Positions 15,733 through 23,688 of a DNA stretch of 38,613 nt are shown here, one piece after another. Below the pieces are notes generated by a model that saw only the letters and a list, made by a program, of their open reading frames with translations, was not told the DNA's origin and made no database searches. The translations under genes and the position numbers were made by a program. Numbering within the stretch: the stretch's first letter is position 1; every line of letters starts with the position of its first letter. The DNA is from Thermoplasmatota archaeon (lineage in GTDB: Archaea; Thermoplasmatota; JAKEGO01; JANQNJ01), in the NCBI GenBank assembly GCA_028279645.1, contig JANQNJ010000087.1, positions 1 through 38,613 on the forward strand, written 5' to 3'.

Positions 15733-16452
15733 ATGAGGGTAAGGACGTTTTCGATTTTCATGATAATGGCACTGGTAGCAACCACTTACATGTCAGTTGC
15801 TGTGCCCGCGAACAGTGGAGAAGGACCGGTCGACCGTTATGCTGTGATCGCAGCACCCACTCACCCTGGGGGAAATGTTTACGAGGAAGCACTCGCAATG
15901 AGGGAATATCTGATCTCAAGAGGCTGGAATGACAACGAGATAGTGTTCCTCACTGATGCTTCCAACGAGTGGTTCGTTGATGGGATATCAACGAAGTTCA
16001 ATATTGAGAACGCTATCAGGTGGGTTGCTGAGAACGCAGATGAGAACGATGTTGTAGGATTAATTCTTGGAGATAGAGGAATGATTTGTGGTAATATGCC
16101 TTACATTGTCACCTCTGATCAAGAATTAATCTCAAGCCATGAATTATCGACATGGATAAATGAGATCAATTGTCCGAACATGCTTGTGAGTTTATCTTTC
16201 GACTTTGATGGTAACTTTATCGAAGCGATTGCTGAACCTGGACGATTAATTACTACATCCCATGGCCTCTTCGAGGAAACTCCGTTCAATGCATACTCTT
16301 TGGCAGAAGGACTCAGAAATCCATTGGCAGATATGAACCGTGACGGGCATGTTTCGATCGAGGAAGCTCAGTCGTTCATTGGAATGCGGATGTTTGAGTT
16401 TGGGCAGTCTCCACAAATGTTCGATGGCGTTCCAGGAGAATTCATTCTCTAG
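15733..16452 (+). CDS. Secreted caspase/legumain-fold (clan CD) protein with both catalytic residues apparently lost
   Basis: The 239-residue protein has a signal peptide (about 1-27, cleavage near VPANSG). A domain follows whose pattern matches clan CD proteases of the C13 type: YAVIAAPTHPGG, REYLISRGWNDNEIVFLTD, the DGISTKFNIENAI helix, and a strand ending GDRG at 113-116 where active enzymes have the catalytic His (SGHG or DHG). The next core strand reads LSFDFDG at 154-160 where active enzymes have D-S/A-C-Y-S-G. His and Cys are thus both replaced. Near the C-terminus, D200-x-N-x-D-G-x-V-x-x-E-E resembles an EF-hand calcium loop. ATG 15733 follows AGGTGG by 6 nt. It is probably an exported pseudoprotease that binds rather than cuts. 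The fold call is by eye and needs a profile search. Confidence 0.65.
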   Translation: MRVRTFSIFMIMALVATTYMSVAVPANSGEGPVDRYAVIAAPTHPGGNVYEEALAMREYLISRGWNDNEIVFLTDASNEWFVDGISTKFNIENAIRWVAENADENDVVGLILGDRGMICGNMPYIVTSDQELISSHELSTWINEINCPNMLVSLSFDFDGNFIEAIAEPGRLITTSHGLFEETPFNAYSLAEGLRNPLADMNRDGHVSIEEAQSFIGMRMFEFGQSPQMFDGVPGEFIL

Positions 16453-16465
16453 GAGCGTGCATTCA

Positions 16466-16573
16466 ATGAATAGGAAGAGAAGTAGGATAACAAGAGATCT
16501 TCAACCGACTCTTGGTTGTGAACAACTTGTACGTTGTCATGGACTTAGGGAAAGGGAGATCGACGAAAATTGA
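16466..16573 (+). CDS. Possible 35-residue basic peptide
   Basis: This short frame starts at ATG 16466, with AGGAG about 10 nt upstream, and stops at TGA 16571-16573 inside the ribosome site of the second micro-ORF. The product is basic (MNRKRSRITRDLQ...) with two cysteines (LGCEQLVRCHG). It fills the gap between the pseudoprotease and twin peptide 2, and its stop position would allow coupling. There is no homology evidence, so it may be chance. Confidence 0.3.
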   Translation: MNRKRSRITRDLQPTLGCEQLVRCHGLREREIDEN

Positions 16574-16582
16574 GGTGATCCT

Positions 16583-16651
16583 TTGCTAGGTAAGAATTCA
16601 GGATTAATCCGATTTGAAAGCCTTAAAGAGGTCAACGATCGGAAACTTTAA
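16583..16651 (+). CDS. 22-residue peptide, twin copy 2
   Basis: The ribosome site GAGGTGA at 16572-16578 stands 4 nt before a TTG start at 16583; the stop is TAA at 16649-16651. The product has the same length as the peptide at 15648 and shares MLGK, L-[VI]-R-[YF]-E-S-[ML]-K-E and a late arginine (position 20). It is the last item before the terminator hairpin, so it is not a leader for a following gene. This argues that the peptide is a product in its own right. Confidence 0.68.
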   Translation: MLGKNSGLIRFESLKEVNDRKL

Positions 16652-16697
16652 AAAAAGAGAGAAAAACAGCGGCATGTTTTCCTCATCTACGCCTCTT

Positions 16698-16733
16698 AGA
16701 TAGAATATGCTGGACGGGAGGCATATTCTATCT
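16698..16733. terminator. Bidirectional terminator hairpin
   Basis: A perfect 13-bp inverted repeat (AGATAGAATATGC and its complement) with a 10-nt loop is followed by T-rich tracts on both strands: atttatttttt on the + side, and a T-run opposite the a-tract at 16650-16657 on the minus side. It separates the central + unit from the convergent second regulator and overlaps that gene's stop codon. Confidence 0.75.
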
Positions 16734-19443
16734 ATTTATTTTTTATTTCTTTAATTTCAGATTTTATATTATTAACTATTTCAGGTTTATTATGTTTCTC
16801 ATAGATATCTAGAGCTTTTGTAAGATATGAAAGAGCGCTGGTTGTATCTTTCATTGCCTTAAACATTTGCGCATATTCGTAGAACCTTTCAGCAAGATTT
16901 ATTGGTATGTTTAATTGAGTGGTGAGCTCAATGCTTTTTTGAAACCATTTATCTGCAATGGAGTACTCTTCTTTTAGGGTATGTAATATTCCATAACCTT
17001 GATAGACGTAAGAGATTCCAAGCGGATCATTCATTTTTTCCAGGACTGATAATGATTTATCTAGATTTGATAACGCTTTCTTAAAATCACCTTTGCTGGC
17101 ATAAATATCTGCTGTGTTGAATAAGGCATATGCCATTTTATGAATATTGCCGCATTCCATTGATAACTCTATACAACGATTCCAAGAGTCAAGGGCTTTT
17201 TCGAAATCTCCTTGTGTATAATAAAAAACACCAATAATGTTCAAAACATTTGCTTTACCATATATTGCTTTAGCTTTTTCGAAGTACTCAAGGCTCTGTT
17301 TATAGTATGTCTCTACATCTTTAGGTGAGCGTTCAATATACATCATTCCAATGTCAATAGTTGTTTCTCCAAGGAGTATGAGATCGTCATTTATCCGTGC
17401 AAAGTCGAGTGATTTCTGATAATTGCCCAGAGCTTCCTCATCTTCACCTTTCCGCCAATGTACCTTTCCGATACCACGATAGGTATCACCAATGCCTTCT
17501 TTAATATCAATCGAATTTGAGATTTCTAAACTCCGATTATAATAATCGAGTGCTATATCCCATTCACTCCTTTCTCTAAACAAATGACCTAATTTTCGAT
17601 AGATATTTGAAGTTTTTTTAGACATCTCATTGTCGGAGATCCCTAAGGCTTTCTGAAACATCTCAATAGACTCATCCCACTCCCCAATGGCAAAGGCGAT
17701 ATCCCCCTGCAGCATGAACACATCAGCTTTCAGTTCAGGAGGAATATCATCCTCGCTTACAGTATAGGTATCCCGCAACTCCTCCAGGAAACCACGGTTA
17801 ATGAAGACCCTTCCGTTCTCAACGGCGATCTCGGTCGCCTCGTGGAAGGAACCGCTCTCGAGGTAATGGAAGATCGCCTCGATCAGCGATTCGTCCTCCT
17901 TCTGCTCCTCGTAAAACTTGGCCGCCTTGAAATGAAGTTCCTTCTTGTGGTCCTTTGGTAGGGATGAGAAGGATATCTCCTTGACGAGGTCGTGTACCTT
18001 GTAACCAACAAGGGGGATCTCCTCAAGCAGAACATTGTTCACGAGGTTCTCGATGATCGTGTAATCGAGCTCCTCCTCGATGAAGGCCTCAGCCGGGACA
18101 GGCATACGGAACACAGAGACAGTGGACAGAAGGCGGATCTCCTCCTTCGACAGCTTGACGAAGACCTCCTTGTGCATGAAGCGTCTGATATCGCTGGGAC
18201 GGATGATGTCGTAGGGCGACATCATCAACTCTAAAGCCAACGGATGTCCACCGGTCGTCTCGTATACCTTGTCGAAGTTCTCGATCAGGATCTTCTTGTC
18301 CTCGAGCAGCTTCTTGCTGCTCTCGAGGTCGAGGCCGGTTAGGCGGTATTCCTTGACCAGGCCCTTGATGGAGATATCCCTTGTGCTGTAGAAGTTGGGA
18401 ATGTTCCTTGTGAATACCACGATCCGGATCCCCTCGACCTTCTCGAGGGTCTCGAGGAATACCGAGAAGAGAGCTCCGATATGCTCCTCGGATTTCTGGA
18501 GATCGTCGAATATCAGGACGGCGTTGGATTCAGAGAAATCGCTCTCGATGATATCGTATATCTCGTTGAGGTTGATCATCAGCTTGGTGTCTTCGTACCA
18601 ACTTCCGCCCTGACGCCTCTTAGCCGTTAGATACGTCTTCAACCTGTTCTTCCCGATCTGCGAGAGGAAATCGGCTATCTGCTCGAGGACAGCCCTGATG
18701 GTGTCCCATTCGTGGAGATTGTAGTAGAAGGTGTTATACTTCGCCTTGAGGTCCTGGATCAAACGGGCCGCCAGAAGGCTCTTTCCGATACCGGCGATAC
18801 CCTGGACCACCGTGAACTTGGTGTCCGACTCGATGAACTCCATGATCTCGGCGACCTCCGAGGACCTGCCGTAGAAATGCCTTATGGCGGGAATACCCTC
18901 GGAGTATTCGATGAACTCGCGCTCCTTTTCGACCCGCTCCCATTCCTTGAGCTCGAGGTAGATCTCGTCGAGGTTGGAAAGGTCCTCCTCGATGTTCTTG
19001 ATCTCCCTGAGCATCATTGGTAGCGGGAGGTCCGAGGCGTACTTCTCCTTGAGAACGGTCACCGTCCCCGAATGCTTCTTTCCCTCACGTACAATGGTGA
19101 TGGTCATATCGTCGATCTCGACCTTCCGGTTCTGAGAGACCTCTGAACCCTCGGGTGTCAGGAAATAGATGTTGCGACGGCGACCACCGCCGATCACGTG
19201 GGCCTTCTTCCTCATGACCCATTCGTTCTTCTCGAACTCCTTCACGACCCTAGATACGTGGTTCCAGTTGATCCCGACATATTCGGCGATACCCTCCTGG
19301 GTGACCTCCTTCGGCATGGTCGAGAGGATCTCCTTCTTGTCGAGCTCCTCCGGGTCCATGAACTTCTCGAAAGGGTAGTCTAAAAGATGGAGAAGGATCT
19401 TGTCCTTCACGGTGATGTTGGTCGGATGGCTCTTCAGGGTCAT
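16732..19443 (-). CDS. Winged-helix/NB-ARC (STAND) ATPase/TPR transcriptional regulator, mosaic composition
   Basis: The 903-residue protein is a paralogue of the regulator at 12621. A winged helix lies at about 10-97 (TVKDKILLHLLDYP, NWNHVSRVVKEFEKN, GGGRRRNIYFLT). The NB-ARC part spans about 186-490, with FYGR 190-193, Walker A GIAGIGKS 215-222, Walker B LIFDD 310-314, FTR 344-346, GHPLAL 399-404 and an MHD-like VHD 483-485. TPR repeats run from about 573 to 895. By analogy with MalT and other STAND regulators, ATP exchange on ligand binding would release the DNA-binding domain. The start ATG at 19443 has no ribosome site but lies about 32 nt from a TATA box, so the mRNA is close to leaderless. 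Helix and ATPase are GC-rich like the genome; the TPR half, from about 17700 down, is AT-rich. Confidence 0.9.
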   Translation of the reverse strand: MTLKSHPTNITVKDKILLHLLDYPFEKFMDPEELDKKEILSTMPKEVTQEGIAEYVGINWNHVSRVVKEFEKNEWVMRKKAHVIGGGRRRNIYFLTPEGSEVSQNRKVEIDDMTITIVREGKKHSGTVTVLKEKYASDLPLPMMLREIKNIEEDLSNLDEIYLELKEWERVEKEREFIEYSEGIPAIRHFYGRSSEVAEIMEFIESDTKFTVVQGIAGIGKSLLAARLIQDLKAKYNTFYYNLHEWDTIRAVLEQIADFLSQIGKNRLKTYLTAKRRQGGSWYEDTKLMINLNEIYDIIESDFSESNAVLIFDDLQKSEEHIGALFSVFLETLEKVEGIRIVVFTRNIPNFYSTRDISIKGLVKEYRLTGLDLESSKKLLEDKKILIENFDKVYETTGGHPLALELMMSPYDIIRPSDIRRFMHKEVFVKLSKEEIRLLSTVSVFRMPVPAEAFIEEELDYTIIENLVNNVLLEEIPLVGYKVHDLVKEISFSSLPKDHKKELHFKAAKFYEEQKEDESLIEAIFHYLESGSFHEATEIAVENGRVFINRGFLEELRDTYTVSEDDIPPELKADVFMLQGDIAFAIGEWDESIEMFQKALGISDNEMSKKTSNIYRKLGHLFRERSEWDIALDYYNRSLEISNSIDIKEGIGDTYRGIGKVHWRKGEDEEALGNYQKSLDFARINDDLILLGETTIDIGMMYIERSPKDVETYYKQSLEYFEKAKAIYGKANVLNIIGVFYYTQGDFEKALDSWNRCIELSMECGNIHKMAYALFNTADIYASKGDFKKALSNLDKSLSVLEKMNDPLGISYVYQGYGILHTLKEEYSIADKWFQKSIELTTQLNIPINLAERFYEYAQMFKAMKDTTSALSYLTKALDIYEKHNKPEIVNNIKSEIKEIKNK

Positions 19444-19456
19444 TTTGGCGATTATC

Positions 19457-19480
19457 TACCAACATCTTGGTATAAAAATA
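19457..19480 (-). promoter_or_regulatory. Promoter of the second STAND regulator with inverted-repeat operator candidate
   Basis: A TATA box (19471-19480, tattttta in the gene's direction) is overlapped by 2 bp by a perfect inverted repeat TACCAA-N4-TTGGTA at 19457-19472. The repeat ends 13 bp before the start codon and covers the space between TATA box and transcription start. This is a typical site for repressor binding. The same arms occur with 8-bp spacing at 15450-15467 in the leader of the central unit. Confidence 0.55.
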
Positions 19481-19564
19481 TTGACCTCTGGACCAATACT
19501 GGATACGTCTATCAAGAACGTGTTGTTGGATCCGGGATTTACTCGAGAATGGAAAGGTGGGGGT

Positions 19565-20701
19565 TCAGAGCAGCCCTCGAGCAACGACCATCCTCTGTAT
19601 CTCGTTCGTGCCCTCGTAGATCTGTGTCACCTTTGCATCCCGCATGTATCGTTCCACGGGATAATCTCTTGTGTAGCCGTAACCGCCGTGTATCTGGACG
19701 GCCTGGACGGCACACCACATCGCCGCATCGGTGGCGTACATCTTTGCCATGGCAGAGATATCTCCGAACGGCTTACCGGCATCCTTGAGAAATGCAGCCT
19801 GTAGGACCAGACCTCGTGCAGCTTCGACCCGGGTGGCCATCTCTGCAAGCATCCACTGGATGGCCTGGAACTTGGCGATGGGCCTTCCGAACTGCTCCCT
19901 CTCCTTGGCGTATTTGATGCTCTCCTCGAGGCAGGCACGCGCGATCCCGAGGCCCTGGGCCCCGATGCCGATCCGGCCGCCGTCCAGGGATGACATGGCT
20001 ATCTTGAATCCCAGTCCAATGCTGCCCAGGCGATTCTCGTCGGGGATGTAGAGGTCCTCGAAGATCAGTTCGCTGGTGTCTGAGGCCGTGATCCCCATCT
20101 TGTCCTCGAGACTGCCGTAGGTGAATCCGTCCATGTCCTTCTCGACCAGGAATGTCGAAAAGCTCTTGGAAGTGTTCTCCTGCTTGGTGCGTGCAAGAAC
20201 GATCACGACGCCCGAGGCGCGTCCCTGGGTTATGAATATCTTCGAGCCGTTCAGGACCCATCCGTCCCCATCCTTGTCGGCTGTGGTCCGGACCCCCATG
20301 ACATCGCTTCCGGCCTCGGGCTCGGTGAGGGCGAATCCTCCCAGGACCTCGCCGGTTGCCATCCTTGGTAGGAAGCGCTCCTTCTGTTCATCGGTGCCGT
20401 ATTTCAGGATCGGATAGGAACTGACCGAGTTATGCACGGCCATAATTACGCCGGCAACGGCAGAGTGACGGGAGATCTCCTCGATCGCTGTCACATAGGA
20501 GACAGAATCCGATCCGGAGCCGCCGTACTCCTTTGGGATGACCATGCCGAGGAAACCGACCTTGCCCATGAGGGAGATCAGCTCGTATGGGAACTCGTGC
20601 TCACGGTCCATCACTTCGGCTCTCGGTGCTACCTCTGACTCAGAGAACTCGCGTGCGACCTTTCGAATGAGAGCCTGCTCAGGAGAGAATTTAAGGTCCA
20701 T
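19565..20701 (-). CDS. Acyl-CoA dehydrogenase (short/medium-chain type)
   Basis: The 378-residue flavoenzyme oxidises acyl-CoA to 2-enoyl-CoA and passes electrons to an electron-transfer flavoprotein. Family signatures are [11 protein letters not shown] at 123-133 (FAD/substrate), [10 protein letters not shown] at 270-279 and [22 protein letters not shown]. The catalytic base lies in IYEGTNEIQ, with E363 in the butyryl-CoA dehydrogenase position. It implies beta-oxidation or degradation of short acyl groups, but no thiolase or hydratase gene is in the window. It starts 34 nt after the histone gene on the same strand and may be co-transcribed with it. Confidence 0.95.
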   Translation of the reverse strand: MDLKFSPEQALIRKVAREFSESEVAPRAEVMDREHEFPYELISLMGKVGFLGMVIPKEYGGSGSDSVSYVTAIEEISRHSAVAGVIMAVHNSVSSYPILKYGTDEQKERFLPRMATGEVLGGFALTEPEAGSDVMGVRTTADKDGDGWVLNGSKIFITQGRASGVVIVLARTKQENTSKSFSTFLVEKDMDGFTYGSLEDKMGITASDTSELIFEDLYIPDENRLGSIGLGFKIAMSSLDGGRIGIGAQGLGIARACLEESIKYAKEREQFGRPIAKFQAIQWMLAEMATRVEAARGLVLQAAFLKDAGKPFGDISAMAKMYATDAAMWCAVQAVQIHGGYGYTRDYPVERYMRDAKVTQIYEGTNEIQRMVVARGLL

Positions 20702-20735
20702 GTGTGATACCCTCTGGATATGTGACTGTATCGGA

Positions 20736-20954
20736 TCAGGTCAAGGTCCTGTGGATCTTCTCCAGGAGCTCGAAATCCGCGTCCTTGACCGTCTTCCGGC
20801 CTGCATGCCGGGAGAGTTCAACGACCAGGGAGGTCATCTCGAAGGCCTTGTCCTCCATCAACTGGTTCAGGGTGTCCACTGCGTCCTTTGACACCATCTT
20901 CGCCCCACCCTTCTTGATGATCCTTTTGACCTGTGCATTGGGAAAAGTACCCAC
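20736..20954 (-). CDS. Archaeal histone
   Basis: The 72-residue single histone fold starts [19 protein letters not shown], has a long central helix and ends with the [16 protein letters not shown] segment. This corresponds to the RHAGRKT(V/I)K loop-strand that contacts DNA in HMfB-type histones. It forms dimers and stacks that wrap DNA. The start is GTG at 20954, preceded by AGGTGA with 4 nt spacing; a TATA-like cttaaaatcc lies at 20990-20999. Compared with HMfB it has a few extra N-terminal residues and a less basic first helix. Confidence 0.93.
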   Translation of the reverse strand: MGTFPNAQVKRIIKKGGAKMVSKDAVDTLNQLMEDKAFEMTSLVVELSRHAGRKTVKDADFELLEKIHRTLT

Positions 20955-21114
20955 CTTATCACCTACATCAAACGGTAAGGCATAAGGGGATTTTAAGGTT
21001 GTGGATGGAGGTTAAACCATCCGAAAATGCCGGGAGATCGATCTTATCTCGGGTTGTGACGAAACGATGGGGCTACGTTGCCATAAATGAGGGTTTCGCT
21101 CGGTCTATTCAGTG

Positions 21115-21978
21115 ATGTTCCTATTGGAAAGTGATATATATCGAACTCACCGATTATTATCCGCTGACCAAGCCGGAAGTGTTCGCCTGAACAATGACGT
21201 AGGACAAGAGGATCAAGCCGAGGTCGAGGCGGGAGAGGAGATATTCGAGGCCCTGCCCCTTCCAGCGTTGGTCCTGGACAAGGATCACAGGATACTCATG
21301 GCCAACCAGGCGAGCCTCAGGATATCGGGGTTGACAAAGAACGAGATGATCGGCCGAAAGTGCCACGAGATTTTTCACGGAACGGATATGCCAGCGGACA
21401 GTTGTCCCCACGAAGCGTTGTGCAAGACCGGTATATGCGGGTCGGTGGACATGGAGATGGAGGCCCTGAACCGGACGTTCATCGTATCATGCACGCCGAT
21501 CCTCGATGATGCGGGAGAGATAGACCGGATCATCCATGTTGCCACCGATATCACCACTCGGAGACGGGCGAAGGAGGAGCTGGAGGAGTCACAGAACTTC
21601 CTCAGGAACATCATCAGCAACGCGGGTGAGGGAATAATCGTGTACGATGCCGGGTTCAGGTATCTCCTCTGGAACAGTATTATGGAGGAGATCACCGGTG
21701 TGAAGGCGGAAGAGGTCATCGGCAGGGTCGCCTACGAGGTGTTTCCACACCTCAAGGACCACGGTGTGGACATACTCCTGAACGAGGCGATGGAAGGAAA
21801 CACCGTCAGGTCGGCAGTCGTTCCCTTCGAATCACCGAGCAGCGGACGGACCGGCTGGGTGACGGGGATCTATTCGCCGATGAAGGACTTCGATGGTAAC
21901 ATAATCGGGGTCATCGGCATAATCAGGGATGTGACGGAGCAGACCATCTTGGAGAAGAAGCTCGAGGAATCCCAGTAA
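21115..21978 (+). CDS. PAS-domain sensor without output domain
   Basis: The 287-residue protein has two PAS domains, at about 43-150 and 160-277, joined and ended by short coiled-coil linkers (AKEELEESQ, EKKLEESQ). The first PAS has five cysteines (C83, C97, C103, C108, C126) in a C-x-E-I-F-H-G...CP...C pattern known from a Cys-containing PAS subtype; metal or redox sensing is possible. The protein ends exactly where such linkers usually lead into another PAS or a histidine kinase, so it is a stand-alone sensor or a truncated kinase. The start is uncertain. GTG 21112 and ATG 21115 are adjacent and without a ribosome site, and the first 40 residues look unstructured. Confidence 0.8.
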   Translation: MFLLESDIYRTHRLLSADQAGSVRLNNDVGQEDQAEVEAGEEIFEALPLPALVLDKDHRILMANQASLRISGLTKNEMIGRKCHEIFHGTDMPADSCPHEALCKTGICGSVDMEMEALNRTFIVSCTPILDDAGEIDRIIHVATDITTRRRAKEELEESQNFLRNIISNAGEGIIVYDAGFRYLLWNSIMEEITGVKAEEVIGRVAYEVFPHLKDHGVDILLNEAMEGNTVRSAVVPFESPSSGRTGWVTGIYSPMKDFDGNIIGVIGIIRDVTEQTILEKKLEESQ

Positions 21979-22031
21979 CTGAAGACCGTTCGATCATGAT
22001 CCCTGCATAATCGTTATGTAATCTTCCCACT

Positions 22032-23291
22032 ATGTTCGGGCCGATGGAACTCCCCGAACGGCAGGATATCGCTTCTGAGCATGACATCGCTGTAATTGGC
22101 GGTGGACCTGCCGGATCCGCTGTTGCCCTTCGGACCGCCATGAAAGGCGTTTCAGTCATCGTGTTAGAGGAGGATCCAGCCATCGGAGATCCGGTCCATT
22201 GCGCCGGCCTGATCTCTGTGAAGACCATCGACCTCGCCCAGGATCTAGGCGTACCTGATGATGCCATCGAAAGCACTATTCTGAGAGAGATCAGGGGAGC
22301 GGTCATCCATTCACCTTCTGGTAGAACGTTCTCAATGAGGAAGGACGATGTCCATGCGGTGGTCATTGACAGGGCCAGGTTCGATTCCGTCATAGCTGAG
22401 GCGGCGGAGAGGGCCGGTGCGACCTATGCACTCTCCTCGAAGGTCACCGACATCCGCAGGGTGGAGGATGGATTCGACCTGCAATGCAGTACCAGGGATG
22501 GTCTCCGAACCGATGTTAAGGCTAGGCGTCTGGTGGGTGCAGATGGGTTCCGATCAACGGTAGCAGCGAAGCTCGATCTCGGTGTTCCTAGATCCATACT
22601 CCCAGCTCTCCAGACAGTTGTCGAGGACTGGCAGGGGGAACCCGATATGGTGCACGTAGTGCTTGACCCGGATATCGCCGAAGGGTTCTTCGCATGGGTA
22701 GTACCCGAAAAGGTCGGTGCGAGGATAGGCCTCGCATCCACTGGGGGAAGATTGAATGAAAGGCTGGACAGGGTCGTTTCGAATCTCTCAGAACTGGACC
22801 TCACCAGCGGTAAGAGCACAGGATATCAGGGAGGAGGCATACCGATCGGCCCGGCTGACAGGACGGCGGACGAGGGGGTCCTTACAGTGGGTGATGCGGC
22901 CGGGCAGGTCAAACCGGTCTCGGGTGGAGGGATCTTCCCTGGTCTCGAATGTGCGAACATTGCGGCTGATCAGATACTCAGGAGCCTAGAGGATGATGAC
23001 CCTCTTATCGTGAACGATTATGAACAGGCATGGCGCGAGAGATGGGGGAAGGAGCTAAACCTCGGATATCACATCCGAATGGGGTACACACATCTGAACT
23101 CTAAGAAGGTCGAGAAGCTGGCAGAGGTCCTTTCGAGGGAGAAGCTCATTCCTGTGTTCGAGGAGTGCGGCGACATGGACTATCCGTCAAAATTGATACG
23201 TCCGTTATTCAGGAAGGCACCTGGCCTGATAGGGTTCGCCGGTCCCCTGTTGAAAGGTATTTTCAGGTCCCGGTTCGGGATCGACAAATAG
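22032..23291 (+). CDS. Geranylgeranyl reductase family flavoprotein
   Basis: The 419-residue FAD enzyme has the dinucleotide fold GGGPAGS at 23-29, an acidic end of beta-2 (VIVLEED), the conserved DPVHCAGLIS with C57, and GDAAGQVKPVSGGG, all typical of geranylgeranyl reductases. In archaea these saturate the isoprenoid chains of ether lipids at the membrane; some members act on other isoprenoids. Start ATG 22032 is used; ATG 22044 is also possible. It is convergent with the DUF424 gene (13 nt gap). Confidence 0.9.
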   Translation: MFGPMELPERQDIASEHDIAVIGGGPAGSAVALRTAMKGVSVIVLEEDPAIGDPVHCAGLISVKTIDLAQDLGVPDDAIESTILREIRGAVIHSPSGRTFSMRKDDVHAVVIDRARFDSVIAEAAERAGATYALSSKVTDIRRVEDGFDLQCSTRDGLRTDVKARRLVGADGFRSTVAAKLDLGVPRSILPALQTVVEDWQGEPDMVHVVLDPDIAEGFFAWVVPEKVGARIGLASTGGRLNERLDRVVSNLSELDLTSGKSTGYQGGGIPIGPADRTADEGVLTVGDAAGQVKPVSGGGIFPGLECANIAADQILRSLEDDDPLIVNDYEQAWRERWGKELNLGYHIRMGYTHLNSKKVEKLAEVLSREKLIPVFEECGDMDYPSKLIRPLFRKAPGLIGFAGPLLKGIFRSRFGIDK

Positions 23292-23304
23292 GTCGGATCT
23301 GGGC

Positions 23305-23607
23305 TCAGCATGTCTGCATCGTGAAGATCTGGACATGGGGAACGCCTTCGATCTTCATCACACAGTCAGGATCTATATAGCCCTGGTCCGCAGCGCATGC
23401 CACTGAACGTTCTCCCACAAGGTTGACGATGGTCGCGTCCTTGAGGAAGTTCGGAAGGGCTTCCTCGTCGATGAGCGCACCCTCGTAGAACGACGAGACC
23501 TCGAGCTTGATCTGACCTTCGCGGTACTTCTTTCCGAGGAGCTCCGAGTCGCAGGCCGCCACGACGACCTCCATGCCCGATCTGTACACGTTAACGCTTA
23601 TCGTCAC
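23305..23607 (-). CDS. DUF424 family archaeal protein
   Basis: The 100-residue protein matches the archaeal DUF424 pattern: VYRSGMEVVVAACD, LLGKKYREGQIKLEVSSFYEG, TIVNLVGERSV and a C-terminal IEGVPHVQIF. The family is widespread in archaea and has no established function; linkage to replication or translation genes is common. Here it follows mcm on the same strand after an 81-nt gap that contains a TATA-like ttttaag, so it can have its own promoter. The start is GTG 23607. Confidence 0.88.
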   Translation of the reverse strand: MTISVNVYRSGMEVVVAACDSELLGKKYREGQIKLEVSSFYEGALIDEEALPNFLKDATIVNLVGERSVACAADQGYIDPDCVMKIEGVPHVQIFTMQTC

Positions 23608-23688
23608 CTTGATCGACCTGACCTATATCCATCCACACTTAAAACGATTTGGCCTACATCGGCAGGACTGTTGCCTGTCGTAATCCGG

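Noticed and set aside
15644-15733. Alternative 29-codon frame from ATG 15644 in a different frame from twin peptide 1
   Set aside because: Spacing to the ribosome site is only 1 nt and the product has no counterpart at the second locus, whereas the ATG at 15648 gives the conserved peptide.
12621-19443. Avs-type or other known antiphage STAND defence system
   Set aside because: The proteins carry N-terminal winged helices rather than nuclease or other effector domains and look like transcription regulators. No known defence genes are adjacent.
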